Assembly (NCBI GenBank): GCA_014529385.2
Contig: CM043947.1
Coordinates: 102,428,311 to 102,492,310, forward strand
DNA from: Adiantum capillus-veneris
Lineage: Eukaryota > Streptophyta > Polypodiopsida > Polypodiales > Pteridaceae
Direction of reading: 5' to 3'
DNA: 64,000 nt
The stretch's first letter is position 1, and each line of letters starts with the position of its first letter. Under the pieces are notes generated by a model that was given only the letters and a program-made list of their open reading frames with translations, had not been told where the DNA came from and did no database searches. Of this stretch, positions 21,968-34,030 are shown piece by piece. The position numbers were made by a program, and so were the translations under genes.

Positions 21968-22319
21968 CACAGACTGCTAAAATTCCAGAGAGCAGGCATT
22001 TCAGTTGCTTTGCTGCAGCAATCGATTTTCAGTGTGTTTTTTTTTTTTTTTTTTTAAAGGCTTCATAACAACACCTCCAAGCAAGCGTTCCCATGGTCGC
22101 AAGCAGCAAATGCAAGCAGAGAAAATTTGTTTGGTGGGGTCGCACAGACTGCTAAAATTCCAGAGAGCAGGCATTTCGGTTGCTTTGCTACAGCAATCGA
22201 TTTTCTGTGTGTTTTTTTTTTTTTTTTTAAAGGCTTCATAACAACACCTCCAAGCAAGCGCTCCCATGGTCGCAAGCAGCAAATGCAAGCAGAGAAAATT
22301 TGTTTGGTGGGGTAGTAAG
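21968..22319 (+). repeat. 175-bp tandem duplication in copia 1 leader
   Basis: Two near-identical units (21968-22142, 22143-22319), each with CACAGACTGCTAAAATTCC, a T run of differing length and CCAAGCAAGCG(T/C)TCCCATGG. Confidence 0.93.
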
Positions 22320-23202
22320 TTATCAGACTGCACGGACACACACGTCTCATGCAGTTGAAAGGTTTTACAAGCAATCGCCCAAAAGATAACAGCGTGCACA
22401 TTTCTCGACACCCGCCAAGAAGTTGTGTGCATAGACCCGAACACATACGTCTATAGCGAAAAATCTTGCGAAAGGCCAATTAGTGAGAAATTAGTGGCGA
22501 GCCCAGTAAGCTCGGTGCATAGTCGGCATCGACCCACGGCTGCGACGCTCACACGCTTGGCACGGATTCTCGGCACCGACTTTTACGGATTCCCGCGATC
22601 GACGACCGTGCTTGCGACATGCACGGGTGAGGTACCTCTATCATAGAGGAGTGACACCCGGCATCGGCACCGAGCGCACCGATCGCCTTGTACGACACAG
22701 TTTACGGATACGACACCTTTGGCGGCTATTTGACTAGCATATTTCTGCCCGGCGACAAAAATCGGCACATAGCGACACCGACACGCAGCTTACAGGCTAC
22801 AGGGGGGTTTTTCAGCCCATTCACTCACAGATTCTCCAAGTTACCAGACACAGCGCTTTGGCGATTTGGCAGTCATTTTGACAGCAGATTCTCTGCGGAC
22901 ACATGCGTTGACAAATGCATTTTGTTGTGAGCACACATAGTGCTACTGAGCTCTTTTGAGCGCAGATATCCCCACAGGGATCACTTTCACTGCATGCAGC
23001 AGTTCTTGGCGCCTGTTTGAGCGCGATTTTACTCATGTACATTGAGTTGCGGACACTGCCCACTGTACTACGTGTGGAGCCATTCTTGGCTATTTTGGCA
23101 GTTTTTCCCGGTCGTCTCTGAGACTCGGACCGGAAGAGCCCTTTCTGAGACTGTGGCTAGTCCATTTGTGTCTGCATTAGCCTTTTGGAGGGTCGATAGC
23201 GT

Positions 23203-23270
23203 GAGGTTTTCTTTGAGCTGGGGTGTGCTCGAATGTTGAGACACTTTCGGTGATACAGGTAGCTGGAGTT
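23203..23270 (+). other. Leader motif 1 shared with copia 2
   Basis: CTCGAATGTTGAGA and CTTTCGGTGATACAGGT with similar flanks; same block at 39486-39548 in copia 2, in both cases 390-450 bp before the gag ATG. Confidence 0.8.
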
Positions 23271-23417
23271 CCCCTTTACGGTACCCTTGCCATAGGATAT
23301 GTATCTGGACGGTTATTTATGCTTTTGACGCCGAGTTGGCACTCACATAGCATTGGTTTTGTGCAACAGATGCCCAGTTAGTGCAGTTGGCACATTTATA
23401 TACATTTTGAGTTGAGT

Positions 23418-23548
23418 TTTGACTCCTCATACAAAGGAGACTCTACCGGATTTACTTCCCGCGAGTCGTGCCTTCCATAGTTGGCACTTTTGAGTCTATT
23501 TCGGTTGAGATTTTACTCCCGATACAAAGGTTACTCTGCCCAAATTTC
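23418..23548 (+). repeat. Leader motif 2, two copies, shared with copia 2
   Basis: ATACAAAGGAGACTCTACC (23429) and ATACAAAGGTTACTCTGCC (23522), 93 bp apart. Copia 2 has two versions 85 bp apart (39790, 39875). The first sits in a CTCCT...AGGAG inverted repeat. Confidence 0.75.
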
Positions 23549-23596
23549 TACAGCTTCTCGCCATAGTTTGGCACCTCTCAAACCCTCTTATCAGCG

Positions 23597-24154
23597 ATGG
23601 CTTCTTCTTCAGAAAAGGAGGAGTATTTCATTCGAAAGTTCGATGGCACCAACTTCACCATGTGGAAAGAGTGCATGAAAGATGTTTTGATAAACAAAGG
23701 CCTCTCAGAACCGTTGAAAGAGCGTGCAGAGGATGATGATTATACACAAGCTCAATGGGAGCTTTTGGATGCAAAAGCCATGGCTACGATACGTCTACAT
23801 CTAGCTGAGTCAATATTCTTCACTATCATCGGGAAGAAAACAACCAAGGAACTTTGGGATAGCTTATGTTCAGCATGGGAGAGCAACAGTGCATCCAACA
23901 AAGTTTTTCTCATGAAAAAACTTATGAAGCTCAACATGAAAGAAGGTAGCACAGTTTCCAGTCATTTAAATGAGTTCAACTCCTTGTTTAGTCAGCTGAC
24001 ATCTCAGGGCTTTAAGGAGTTTGACGATGAACTCAAGTCTATCTTCTTATTATGCTCTCTACCCAGTTCATGGGATATCTTTTGCACAGCCATTAGCAAT
24101 TCGGCTCCGAATGGCAAGTTAGAATTCAATGCTGTCACATGCGTTGCTCACTGA
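23597..24154 (+). pseudogene. gag: Copia 1 gag
   Basis: MASSSEKEEYFIRKFDGTNF then MWKECMKDVL and KKTTKELWDSLCSAWES, SHLNEFNSLFSQL: the copia gag (UBN2-type) fold. Ends at a stop after a frame slip near 24135; homology continues in the next frame with ALLTEEIRRKSL. Slip is more likely mutation than programmed shifting because nothing like a slippery heptamer is visible. Confidence 0.9.
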
Positions 24155-25330
24155 AGAGATTCGTCGTAAATCTCTCGATAATGCTAGTCATGGAGATGTA
24201 TATATGGCTGGCAATTCAACAAAGCCAAGAGGCCGTGACAGGAACAAATACAAAAGCAAAAGTAGAGAGCGGAATCCTCGTAGTCCTAGCAGACACAGGA
24301 ACCAAAGTAGAGACCGAATTGCCAAAAATGTCGAGTGTTACTATTGCCACAAGAAGGGTCATTACAAAAAGGATTGTCGCAGCTTCCTAAGAGATCATAA
24401 AAACATGCAAAAGGATAATTCTGGCAAAGGCAAAAGTACAGTAAAGATTGAGGAGCTCAACATTGTTGAGTCTCCGATGCCTACCACTGTAGTAGAGGAT
24501 GATCCTCCTCCAGTGACGCTCATTATGCCCACAGAGATTCATGCCGAGGTGACAATAGATGCCTCAGATGTTCTCATTTTCACTTCACATCTCACCCCAG
24601 ATGCTTTGGTTGCACAGGATGAGGGTTATGCACAAAATTGGATCCTTGATTCTGGTGCAAGTTTTCATGTCACACCGCATAGAGAGTGGTTTTCCTCTTA
24701 TGCATCCATGCATGGAATAGTCAAGCTTGGTGATTCCTATGAGCTTAACATTATTGGCATTGGTGACGTGAAACTTCAGATCCATAATGGCACTACTTTT
24801 GTGTTGCAAAATGTCAGACATGTACCCAAGCTTACGAAAAGCTTGCTTTCTATAGGGCAATTGGATGATCTTGGCTACACTACAGTTTTTGGTAATCGTT
24901 CTTGGATGATCCGCAAGAACAACCTTATCATGATGAAAGGCAATAAAAATGGATCCCTGTACTCTTTGTTTGTTTCGAGTGTCGACGAACACTCTATCTA
25001 TGTTGCCGAGCTGCCGTCTCCTGAGTTGTGGCATAGCCGGCCAGGGCATATTAGCCAAAAGGGAATGAAAACACTTCAGCGTTTTGGCTACTTACCTGTG
25101 TTAGATTACACGGACTTTCCATTGTGTGAGCATTGTCTGTATGGCAAACAGACTACATTGACATCTTCGCCATTGAATAAGAAACTAGGCGAACCTCTAG
25201 ACTTGGTGCACAGTGATTTGTGTGGTCCAATGCCACATAAAACTCTAGGAGGGGCAAACTACTTTCTCACGTTCATAGATGATTCTACCAGAAAGGTGTG
25301 GGTGTATCTCCTTAAGCCATGGTTGATAAC
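24129..25330 (+). pseudogene. pol: Copia 1 zinc knuckle, protease, integrase N-terminal part
   Basis: CYYCHKKGHYKKDC is a full CCHC knuckle. Protease WILDSGASFHVTPHREW has an intact DSGA. Then the pre-integrase domain ELWHSRPGHISQKGM...CEHCLYGKQ (HHCC) and integrase core start LVHSDLCGPMPHKTLGG, FIDDSTRKVWVYLLK. A deletion of about 40 bp compared with copia 2 follows VYLLK and shifts the frame. Confidence 0.92.
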
Positions 25331-25822
25331 CAATCAGGAACAAAGCTCAAAGCTTTTCGCACGGACAATGGTGGAGAATACGTCTCCACAGAGTTCAAGG
25401 ATTTTTGCAATAGAAGAGGCATTCGGCGGCAGTTTACTGCTCCATACACACCTGCACAAAATGGGATAGCTGAAAGAATGAATCGTACGATTCAAGAGCG
25501 AGTTGTCTCTATGATGTCTATGGCAAAGCTTACTACCGAATTTTGGGGGGGAGCTGTTCTGACAGCAGTGCACATCATCAACAGGTCACCTAGTTCTCCT
25601 TTGAATTTCAAAATTCCAGAGGAATTATGGACTGGCAAAAGACCAAGCTATTAGCATTTACGTGTATTTGGATGTGAAGCATATGCATATGTGCCCAAAG
25701 AACTTTGTCGAAAGTTAGATCCCAGATCACACAAATGCATCTTTATTGGCTATGGTGCAAACGGAGAGATGGGATATCGTCTCTAGCACCCAGAATCAAA
25801 CAAAGTCATTCGTAGCTCACAT
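25319..25822 (+). pseudogene. pol: Copia 1 integrase, distal part
   Basis: VDNQSGTKLKAFRTDNGGEY (second Asp), APYTPAQNGIAERMNRTIQE (catalytic Glu) and the HLRVFGCEAYAYVPKEL C-terminal stretch. Two in-frame TAGs (25652-25654 and near 25783, the latter replacing the Trp of GYRLWHPE). Confidence 0.9.
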
Positions 25823-27160
25823 GTGATTTTCAATAAATCAAAAATGCACAAGAAGCCCATCAAAGATGTTGAGTACAGACGTGTTCGTTTTGAGGATGTA
25901 GCCTCCAAATCAACTCAGTTCAGTAGTGTCGCACCTACTCCTCAAGTGCAAGATACTACTATTGCTCCGGAGAGAGCAGAATCCAGCAGTCAGGCACTCA
26001 GACGCTCTGAGAGAGTATCACGTGCGCCCGAGCAGTTTGAGTCGGGTATACACCACATTTTGGTCACTGATAGTGGAGAGCCAACCTGCTACAAAGAAGC
26101 TATACAAATGGAGGATAGTGTTAAGTGGGAGCAGGCTATGCAATCAGAATACAATTCGATTGTGGCTAATGAGACATGGGATTTGGTTGAATTACCAAAA
26201 GGCAAAAATGCTTTACCTTGCAAGTGGGTATACAAGATGAAGTATACAGCGGAAGATCCCGAGCCTAGATACAAGGCTCGTCTAGTTGCCAAGGGTTTCA
26301 AGCAGCAAAAAGGTGTGGATTTTGATGAGATTTTCTCTCCAGCAGTCAAGATGACTACACTTCGCACCGTGCTTGGCTTGGTTGCTATCCAAGACATGGA
26401 ACTTGTCCAAATGGATGTGAACACAGCATTTCTTCACGGGGATCTAGATGAAGATGTCTACATGAAACAACCAGAGGGCTTCGTATGTGAAACCCAAAAG
26501 CCCGCGAGGACCGAATTGGTTTGTAGACTTAAAAAGGCACTCTATGGCCTCAAGCAAGGTTCAAGGCAATGGTATCAAAAATTTGACAAATTCATGCAGT
26601 CTCAGGGTTACATTAGAAGTCAAGAGGATCACTGCTTATACACAAAAAGGTTGAACGATGGTTCTTTAATCATCTTGATCTTGTATGTAGATGATATGCT
26701 TATCGCAGGCAAATCAATTGATGAAATCAATCAGTTGAAAAAGATGCTAAGCACTCAGTTTTCCATGAAGGATTTGGGAGATGCCAATCACTTTCTTGGT
26801 ATGCACATCAAGAGAGACAGGCAACGTGGAATTCTTGAATTATCTCAAGAAAAGTACATTCACAAAGTCTTGCAACGTTTTAGTATGCAGGGGGGGAAGT
26901 CATTGAGTACCCCAATGCAAGCATACTCCAAACTTAGCAAGGAAGACTCTCCCAAGACAGTGGCTGAGAAAGAGGAAATGGTGAAAGTACCATATTCTTC
27001 AGCAATTGGCAGTGTTATGTACGCTATGGTAGCCACAAGACCAAACATTGCACATGCAGTGGGAGTGGTTAGTAGGTACATGGCAAACCCTGGCAAGAAG
27101 CACTGGGAAGCAGTCAAGAAAATCCTCAGATACTTGAAAGGTACAGCTAGCAAGTGTTGA
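25823..27160 (+). pseudogene. pol: Copia 1 reverse transcriptase
   Basis: 445 codons. ALPCKWVYKMKYTAEDPEPR, RLVAKGFKQQKGVDFDEIFS, VQMDVNTAFLHGDLDEDVYM, KALYGLKQGSRQWYQKF, catalytic LILYVDDMLIAG and the connection SRYMANPGKKHWEAVKKILR. Active-site YVDD intact. Ends at a TGA at the start of RNase H. Confidence 0.95.
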
Positions 27161-27638
27161 CGCTTCGAAAACAGTGATGCATCTATTGTAGGTTACACGG
27201 ATGCGGATTATGCGGGTTGCGTGGATCGGAGAAGATCCACATCTGGCTACGTGTTCATGTTTGCTGGAGCAGCTATCTCTTGGAGATTGTCTCCAAGATT
27301 GCACGTCTTCATCTACCACTAAGGCAGAATATGTTGCTGCGTCTGACGCCAGCAAGGAAGCCATATGGTTGGCTCGTCTAGTGGGAGAATTGGGCATTCA
27401 CGAGGTTCCAGTACTACATTGTGACAGTTAGAGTGCCATTGCTTTGGCAAAGAATCCGGTGTTTCACTCAAAGTCGAAACACATAGAGGTCAGATACCAT
27501 GTCATACGAGATGCATTGGCTAGCAAGCGTATCGAGCTTGTCAAGGTTCACACTGACGAAAACCCTGCAGATGCTCTCACAAAGAGCCTAGCCTCGGAGC
27601 GATTTACACATTGTATAGAACTTATGGGTGTAGGATGA
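27161..27638 (+). pseudogene. pol: Copia 1 RNase H
   Basis: GYTDADYAGCVDRRRSTSGY opens it, a frameshift near 27290 follows, then TTKAEYVAASDASKEAIWL, a TAG at 27429, KNPVFHSKSKHIEVRYHVIR and DALTKSLASERF. Degrades the RNA strand during reverse transcription. Confidence 0.92.
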
Positions 27639-27710
27639 AGCCTCGGCAATGCTTCATCAATTTTGTATAGACTAACTATCCTAATGCCACTATTGGCCAC
27701 CATGACCTTC

Positions 27711-27721
27711 AAGTGGGAGGT
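27711..27721 (+). other. Copia 1 polypurine tract
   Basis: AAGTGGGAGGT abuts the 3' LTR; copia 2 has the identical tract. Confidence 0.88.
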
Positions 27722-27931
27722 TGTTGGGGTGTAGGCCAGGTGGCCGTGGGAAACCACCCTTGTACACTTAATTTCCCCCATTCAATATAGGGAGAGAAAG
27801 AGGAAGAGTTGACCTCTCCTTCTCTTTCTTCTCCACTAACCCACACAGGCTGCATGTACATCACCCCCTTCCCCATTCTCTTCTTCCCCCTCTCTTGCAC
27901 ACACTCCGTACACGCACATGCGCACTCATCA
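27722..27931 (+). repeat. Copia 1 3' LTR
   Basis: 210 bp, same ends as the 5' copy. Confidence 0.95.
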
Positions 27932-27936
27932 GCTAG

Positions 27937-28126
27937 CGGGGCTGAGGGGCGACTTCAAGATTGAGATCAGGGGTTCGATGATTGTTGCGGGATCTCACAC
28001 ACAGCACGAGACACTCCAGCCTAATCAGGCTCTATGGGGTACACCATCGCTAAATGAAGCAAGAAGATGAAAATCAAGAAGACCCTAACTACCTATGCCT
28101 ATACATGTGCCCGTCTCCTCCACCAA
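27937..28126 (-). other. NA-2 leader between 5' LTR and copia 1
   Basis: About 190 bp without ORF. Continues across copia 1 at 20710. The copy of GCTAG at 27932-27936 is the copia 1 target duplication. Confidence 0.5.
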
Positions 28127-28290
28127 TGTAACGTGCTGTTACAGGAGAGAGACTAGACCAAAACTAGACCTGCCATTCATTAATCCGTCATCTCTCTTAT
28201 AGCAAGAGAGGTTAGTTACATGCCAAGAATGTACTAGTGTCCTCCCACACTAGGTGGTCGGACACATGACCTACATGACCACACACCACA
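28127..28290 (-). repeat. NA-2 5' LTR
   Basis: 164 bp. The bases next to it inside the element read on the minus strand TTGGTGGAGGAGACGGGC, starting TGG as a primer site should, but I could not assign a tRNA. Confidence 0.82.
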
Positions 28291-28349
28291 ATATTAGGGC
28301 TGAAATTAGCCAAATTAACCATGAATTAATGGTAAATATATTAATTTCG

Positions 28350-29570
28350 CTTAGATTAAGTTGATGTAATTATCAGAGCTGCATTAGATAGTCATTAAGC
28401 TAGAAAAATTATCCTATAATTTTTTGAGTAATTTTCCTAATTAATTAGGCAGAATTACACTGTTTTTTAGAGAAAATTAAAGGGAAAAATAATCAAACTA
28501 ATCTCAAATTCTGTGAGATATTTATCAGTGGTTCATTAGGTCTTAAAGAACTCGGGATATTTAGGAGAATCTCAGATAAGTAATCTAGCTAATTACTTTA
28601 GCAGAAATACTATGATTTTTTAGCAAACTAAATAGGGGAAATTAGTAAACTGATTTCAAATGCTATGAGATATTTATCAGTGGTTAATTAGGTGCTAAAA
28701 AACCCATGATAATTAATATAGCTAATTACTTTAGTAGAAATACTCTGTTTTTTGAGAAAATTAAATAGGAGAAATTAGTAAACGGATTTCAAATGCTGTA
28801 AGATATTTATCAGTGGTTAATTAGGTGTTAAAAAACTCGTGATAATTAGGAGAAGCTTGGATAATTAATCTAGCTAATTAATTTAGCAAAAATACTCTGT
28901 TTTTGGAGCAAATTAAATAGGGAAAATTAGTAAAATGATTTTAAATGTTGTGAGATATTTATCAATGGTTAATTAGGTGTTAAAAAACCCGTGATAATTA
29001 GGAGAAGATCAGATAATTAGTTTAACTAATTATCTTAGTAGAATTACGCTATTTTTAGGGATAAACTAATATGGAAAATTAGTAAATCATGTGCTATAAT
29101 TTCATGCTATTTATTAGAGCCATATTATATGGTAAAGAGGCCGTCATAATTATGCCAAGGTTAGAAAAGTAGTATAGATATTTATCTAAGTCAAATTAGA
29201 CTATTTCTAGCTAAAAACTAAAGAGGAAAATTAGTAAATCATGCTATATGATTACATGCTATTTATCAGAGCTATATTACATGATGAAAAGGCTGTGATA
29301 ATTATGCCAAGGTTAGAAAAGTAGTTCGATATTTAACTAAGTCAAATTATACTATTTCTAGCTAAAAACTAAAGAGGGAAATTAGTAAATCATGCTATAT
29401 GATTACATGCTATTTATCAGATCTAGATTACATGATGAAAAAGCCGGGATAATTATGTCAAAGTTAGAAACTTGGTATAGATATTTATCTAAGTCAAAAT
29501 ATACTAATTCAGATTGAAATTTCAAGGGGGAAATTAATAAGTCATGCTATATGATTACATTCTATTTATC
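28350..29570. repeat. Diverged tandem repeats of about 150 bp, AT-rich
   Basis: The anchor GAGATATTTATCAGTGGTTAATTAGG or its variants recurs at about 28515, 28667, 28801, 28953, 29105, 29255, 29405 and 29555, spacing 133-152 bp. Units share AAATTAGTAAA and GATAATTA(G/T) blocks. Eight units, more diverged between the first and last half (CATGCTATTTATCAG type). Confidence 0.8.
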
Positions 29571-29940
29571 CCCGTGTTAGATAGTGTTGAGGGCCTACAG
29601 GGCAGCGCTCAAGAGCCACATTGGCATATCAAATTGATGAATCTTTGTACTACATGTAGAGCTCAAGATGCTTTAGAAGATGGTCCAGATGGCTCTTCAA
29701 ACGGGGTCTCTATGTGGAAGTTATGATTGTCCAAAGATGGAAAGCTTTGCAGACTTACGACAGACAAGGCAAGTGGGGACAAGTAGGGGACCAATGTGAA
29801 TTTCCCAAGTTGTGAAGCATGTCGATCTTCTCAGATCATCAATCGGATGAATGGGCAAGTTATGGCCAATTAAGAGTTTGTTGGGACCACTTGTATGCTC
29901 ACTAGGCCGCGTTGGTAGGCACCCTAACAAGAGTTTTTTT
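29571..29940. other. Sequence without recognisable feature
   Basis: Begins at the end of the tandem array (GTGTTAGATAGTGTTGAGGGCC). No ORF or repeat that I can place; could be an LTR or untranslated region of the adjoining transposase gene. Confidence 0.4.
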
Positions 29941-32460
29941 TAACTCACCAAGGTTTTGAAAAATTGCATGCGATGTGGTAAATCAGTCAAAATTTGAGGC
30001 ACATTGATCAAAGTCATGGGCATTGGGATATATCCAAGCCAAGTTGGCAAACGACCGGTGATAGAGGCGAATTGGGTTTTTTTCCAACATTATGGATGGC
30101 CATTTGAGGATGTGAGAATAGTTTTGGTAGACCTTCTTTGGGTTTCTTTAGCATTGGTATCCGCTAGTACTGCTAACCATTGTAGTAATTTGGTAAATGG
30201 AAAATCTTGAGCACATTGGATGCTAACTCTGGTCTGTGTGTTGCTTCATCCTCAACATCAATCACAACCCTCACTTTTGCCAAACAGTTTCTTTGTCTCC
30301 TTCAAGCGGGGTGCGAGCCTTATACATGGGTGTTCCAAATGTAGCCTCATTTACTACTTTTATCACTAGTGCTGGACTAGAGGAAACCCTTTCCTTGAGT
30401 CTCTCTAGTGAAGGACCCTTTCGAATAAGTTTACCTTGAGAGTAAGAAACTACCTTCGTGCTTTGTAGAAAAGCATTTTCCATATCTGCAATACATGTGT
30501 CATACAATGAGATTTTTGTTTTGAATCCTTTGCCTACATGCCAGCTCCATGCTTACTCTCAACCAAGTTGGTTCTTGGAGTGTTTGCCCCATCAGGACTT
30601 CTCGCTACTACTATCATGATGCTCCCCCAATGTGCAATACACACCTCCCACCAACTCAGCCAAGAGTCCATTGCAAGGATGTTTCTATCCGTGAAATTTC
30701 CATTGTGCCACCATTTTCGAAGGAGACGAGACTCTACTACAGTTTCCTCTCTAGAGGGGGCTAAACGCCACTTTTCACACATGTCTTTCTGAGTTTGTTG
30801 AGATGAAGAGACAATGTACTTTGTTGTGTGCGCCACCATGCTTTGTTCCCAATGAAAAAGGAAAGATCACTCAAAATAGAACATTGTCTTTCCCACCAAT
30901 GAACACGGTGCAAACTGCATTCCAGTTGGCTTGAGCTTTGTTAGTCATGAATTCGTGGAAATCCGCTCTCTCATATCCATGCCCCTCCATAACTTCATTT
31001 ATGCACTACCAAAAAAGAATTTGTGCTTCCATGTCTTCCTCTTTCATCTCACAAGTTGCAATAGTGAGGAGATCTTGCATGCTATAACATAAGACATTCA
31101 TATTAGTATATATTGTTGGTTGTTTCTTAAGATATACCAAACTTGAGAAATATGTTCCTAAAACAACAAACCTTGGATCGTAAACATGGCATGCCATGGT
31201 CACCCAATTTGCCACTCGATGAGTGTGATCAAACTACACCCAAGCATGCCGAAGATCTCCAGGTCCACTTTGTCGCATTCGATTAACCAAATCCAATCCA
31301 AATGCAGGACCAACCGTAGACATTTTGAACACAAAGTACCGCTCCCCTTCCGCTCCTTCCTTAGGAAACCTGCTTTTGTGAAAAAATTCATATGTGCAAT
31401 CCCTTTTTAGCCGCAACAAGGAGTCCATACCAAAGCTCTCCTTTGTTGGCCCATTTCTTGTTGCTGCCACGGACCTTTGAAACATGTATTAAAGAGTTAA
31501 GTTACTTTGAAATAATATGCACAAACAAGAGAAACAAGTAATCATCCTCACTGATTGTCCTCCACTAAGGAACCCATTGCTTCAACAACGTTTGGAAATT
31601 CTTGCTCGCCAAGTACATGGCTAGAGCCCCCTCTTCCATCAAAGTTGTTGTCACAATTTCCTTTGTAACAAACATTTGTACTTTTCGTGCACCTGTATGT
31701 CTATCTACACTAAGAACTTGTGCAACCATTTCTTTGGTTTTACCGGTGAACCCTATTGATGTACCATCTCTCACGTCATGTTGATGAGTTCCTTGATGTA
31801 CCATCAATCTTCTCATGCTTTCATCCCTTGGCATGACAAAATATACGAAGCAATCACATGTACGCAAACAAGTGGGTGGTTGTCTTCCATAGTGGCAAGT
31901 AAGCTTGCCTTCAAGTCCATCACAAAACTCGCCATGCAAGGTAATTTTAGCATACTGCCATTGAAATGCGTTGTGTTTGACTTCTTAAAATTAACTAATT
32001 TGGGATAGCTTTCATTGAGACACTTTAGGACACATACACACTGACTTTTGTGACACACACCAAGAAATGCAATATCTGAGGTTTTCAGTTTGGTCCAGTG
32101 GTGTAGATCATACTTATGTTCCTAAGATCGGTGGAAACTCAAACACCATTTTACACCTTTGGTATTTCCAACACTTTTTGGGTTTCATTCATCTTGGAAA
32201 GAAGCTTTGTCAAGGTGTTGGGATTCGTCATTGCGTCAAAAAATGACAAAACACTATCTGTTCTCCTTATCTTGGTAGAGTTTTGCAATGCTTGCTCCTC
32301 AAAGTGTTGTTCCTTGCTTGGACTAGTAAGGTCTATGTAGGGAACATCCACCAAAGGAGCAGCCATGCCAGTCAAATTTGAAACTATGTCATCTTTGACT
32401 AGCACCACAAACTTTGTAGAAAGAGATTTGTCCACGACATAAAACTCCTCTCCTAAGTGA
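29941..32460 (-). pseudogene. Decayed intron-containing transposase-like gene
   Basis: Minus-strand coding pieces in transposase order. 32435-32151: unknown N-terminus. 31939-31565: basic DNA-binding-like region (CHYGRQPPTCLRTCDC, RRLMVHQGTHQHDVRDG). 31485-31006: FDHTHRVANWVTMACHVYDP and ATCEMKEEDMEAQILFW, which look like the first catalytic Asp region of a DDE enzyme. 30839-30260: KWWHNGNF, NTPRTNLVESKHGAGM and a Lys-rich tail; weak coding signal continues to about 29941. An 84-95-nt intron is well supported at 31082-31171 (donor AG/GTTTGT, branch TACTAAT, acceptor TTATAG) and restores the frame; another fits 31475-31551. Stops (for example before FDHTHR) and frameshifts show it is dead. I infer a Mutator-related family, without proof. 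Confidence 0.5.
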
Positions 32461-33120
<660 letters not shown>

Positions 33121-33347
33121 TGTTGGAATTAGGATTGCAGAGAAACGCACACAACTTGGAGAGGACGAAGGAAGCTCAAGGCACACAACTGAGAGGGTAT
33201 TACTTAGTGTGCAATGGAAAGATAGATAGCCTTAGAGTGATGGGGGTATATACAATGCACAGGGGGGAAAACCTCCTAAAGAGGGAAAAAATGCCTCGGT
33301 GGTCCTAATGTGTTCACACACATCACTACCACCTATATATGGTGACA
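33121..33347 (-). repeat. Copia 4 3' LTR
   Basis: 227 bp; plus-strand TGTTGGAATTAGG to TATATGGTGACA. Matches the copia 3 LTRs. A purine-rich tract (minus strand CAAGGGGGGATTT) follows at 33348-33360. Confidence 0.92.
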
Positions 33348-33422
33348 AATCCCCCCTTGAGTGATGCGGTGAACGAGAGCTGGCACATGAGTAAAGGGAA
33401 GTGCCATGCCCTGAGGACATGA

Positions 33423-34030
33423 TCAGTCCACGAAGGGGAGTAAGCCCAAAGCTTTGTGGAAAGCTTCAAACTTCTCATGAGACAATGCCATTGTGAAAAG
33501 ATCTGCAAGGTTGTCCTGTGCTGGCACATAAGCCAAGCTGATCTCTCCCGCTGAGAGCCTCTCCCTGACATAGTGGTAATGCACCTCAATGTGCTTTGTG
33601 CAAGCATGAAAAACTGGGTTCCTTGCAATTGCCAATGCGCTCTGACTGTCAGTGTAGATAGTGTTGGCAGTGACCTGTCCAACACCCAAATCAGCCATAA
33701 GGCATCTGAGCCATACACACACAATCGTAGTTGTGAAGACTGCCCTATACTCATCCTCACAACTCCACGTGGCCATAGTAGGTTGCTTCTTGCTCAACCA
33801 TGATATACATGAACTACCAAGCATGAAACAAAAACCACTTGTGGACACTCGCGTGTCAAAACAACCAACCCAATTTGAGTCCGAAAAAGCATGTAAGTCT
33901 GGCGGCAATGATCCCCCCTTGGGATAAAACAAGCCAAGATGTAAAGTGCCACTCAAATAGGGAAAAATCCTCTTGACAGCCTGCCAATGCTTAGACCCTG
34001 GGCTATGCATAAATTTGGTAACCTGTAAGA
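33423..34030 (-). pseudogene. pol: Copia 4 RNase H
   Basis: Connection MHSPGSKHWQAVKRIFPYL, then HAFSDSNWVGCFDTRVSTSG, CEDEYRAVFTTT (Glu region), YTDSQSALAIARNPVFHA, KHIEVHYHYVRE and NLADLFTMALSHEKFE. Open for 195 codons; one frame break separates it from RT. Confidence 0.92.

Noticed and set aside
22005-22479. ORFs on both strands over the 175-bp duplication
   Set aside because: Arise from duplicated leader sequence with T runs and differ between the two units through run length.
24585-25058. 157-codon antisense ORF in copia 1
   Set aside because: Exact antisense shadow of the protease and integrase frame.
28350-29570. Possible CRISPR-like regular repeats
   Set aside because: Units are long, diverged and contiguous, without constant short repeats and unique spacers; the window is eukaryotic.
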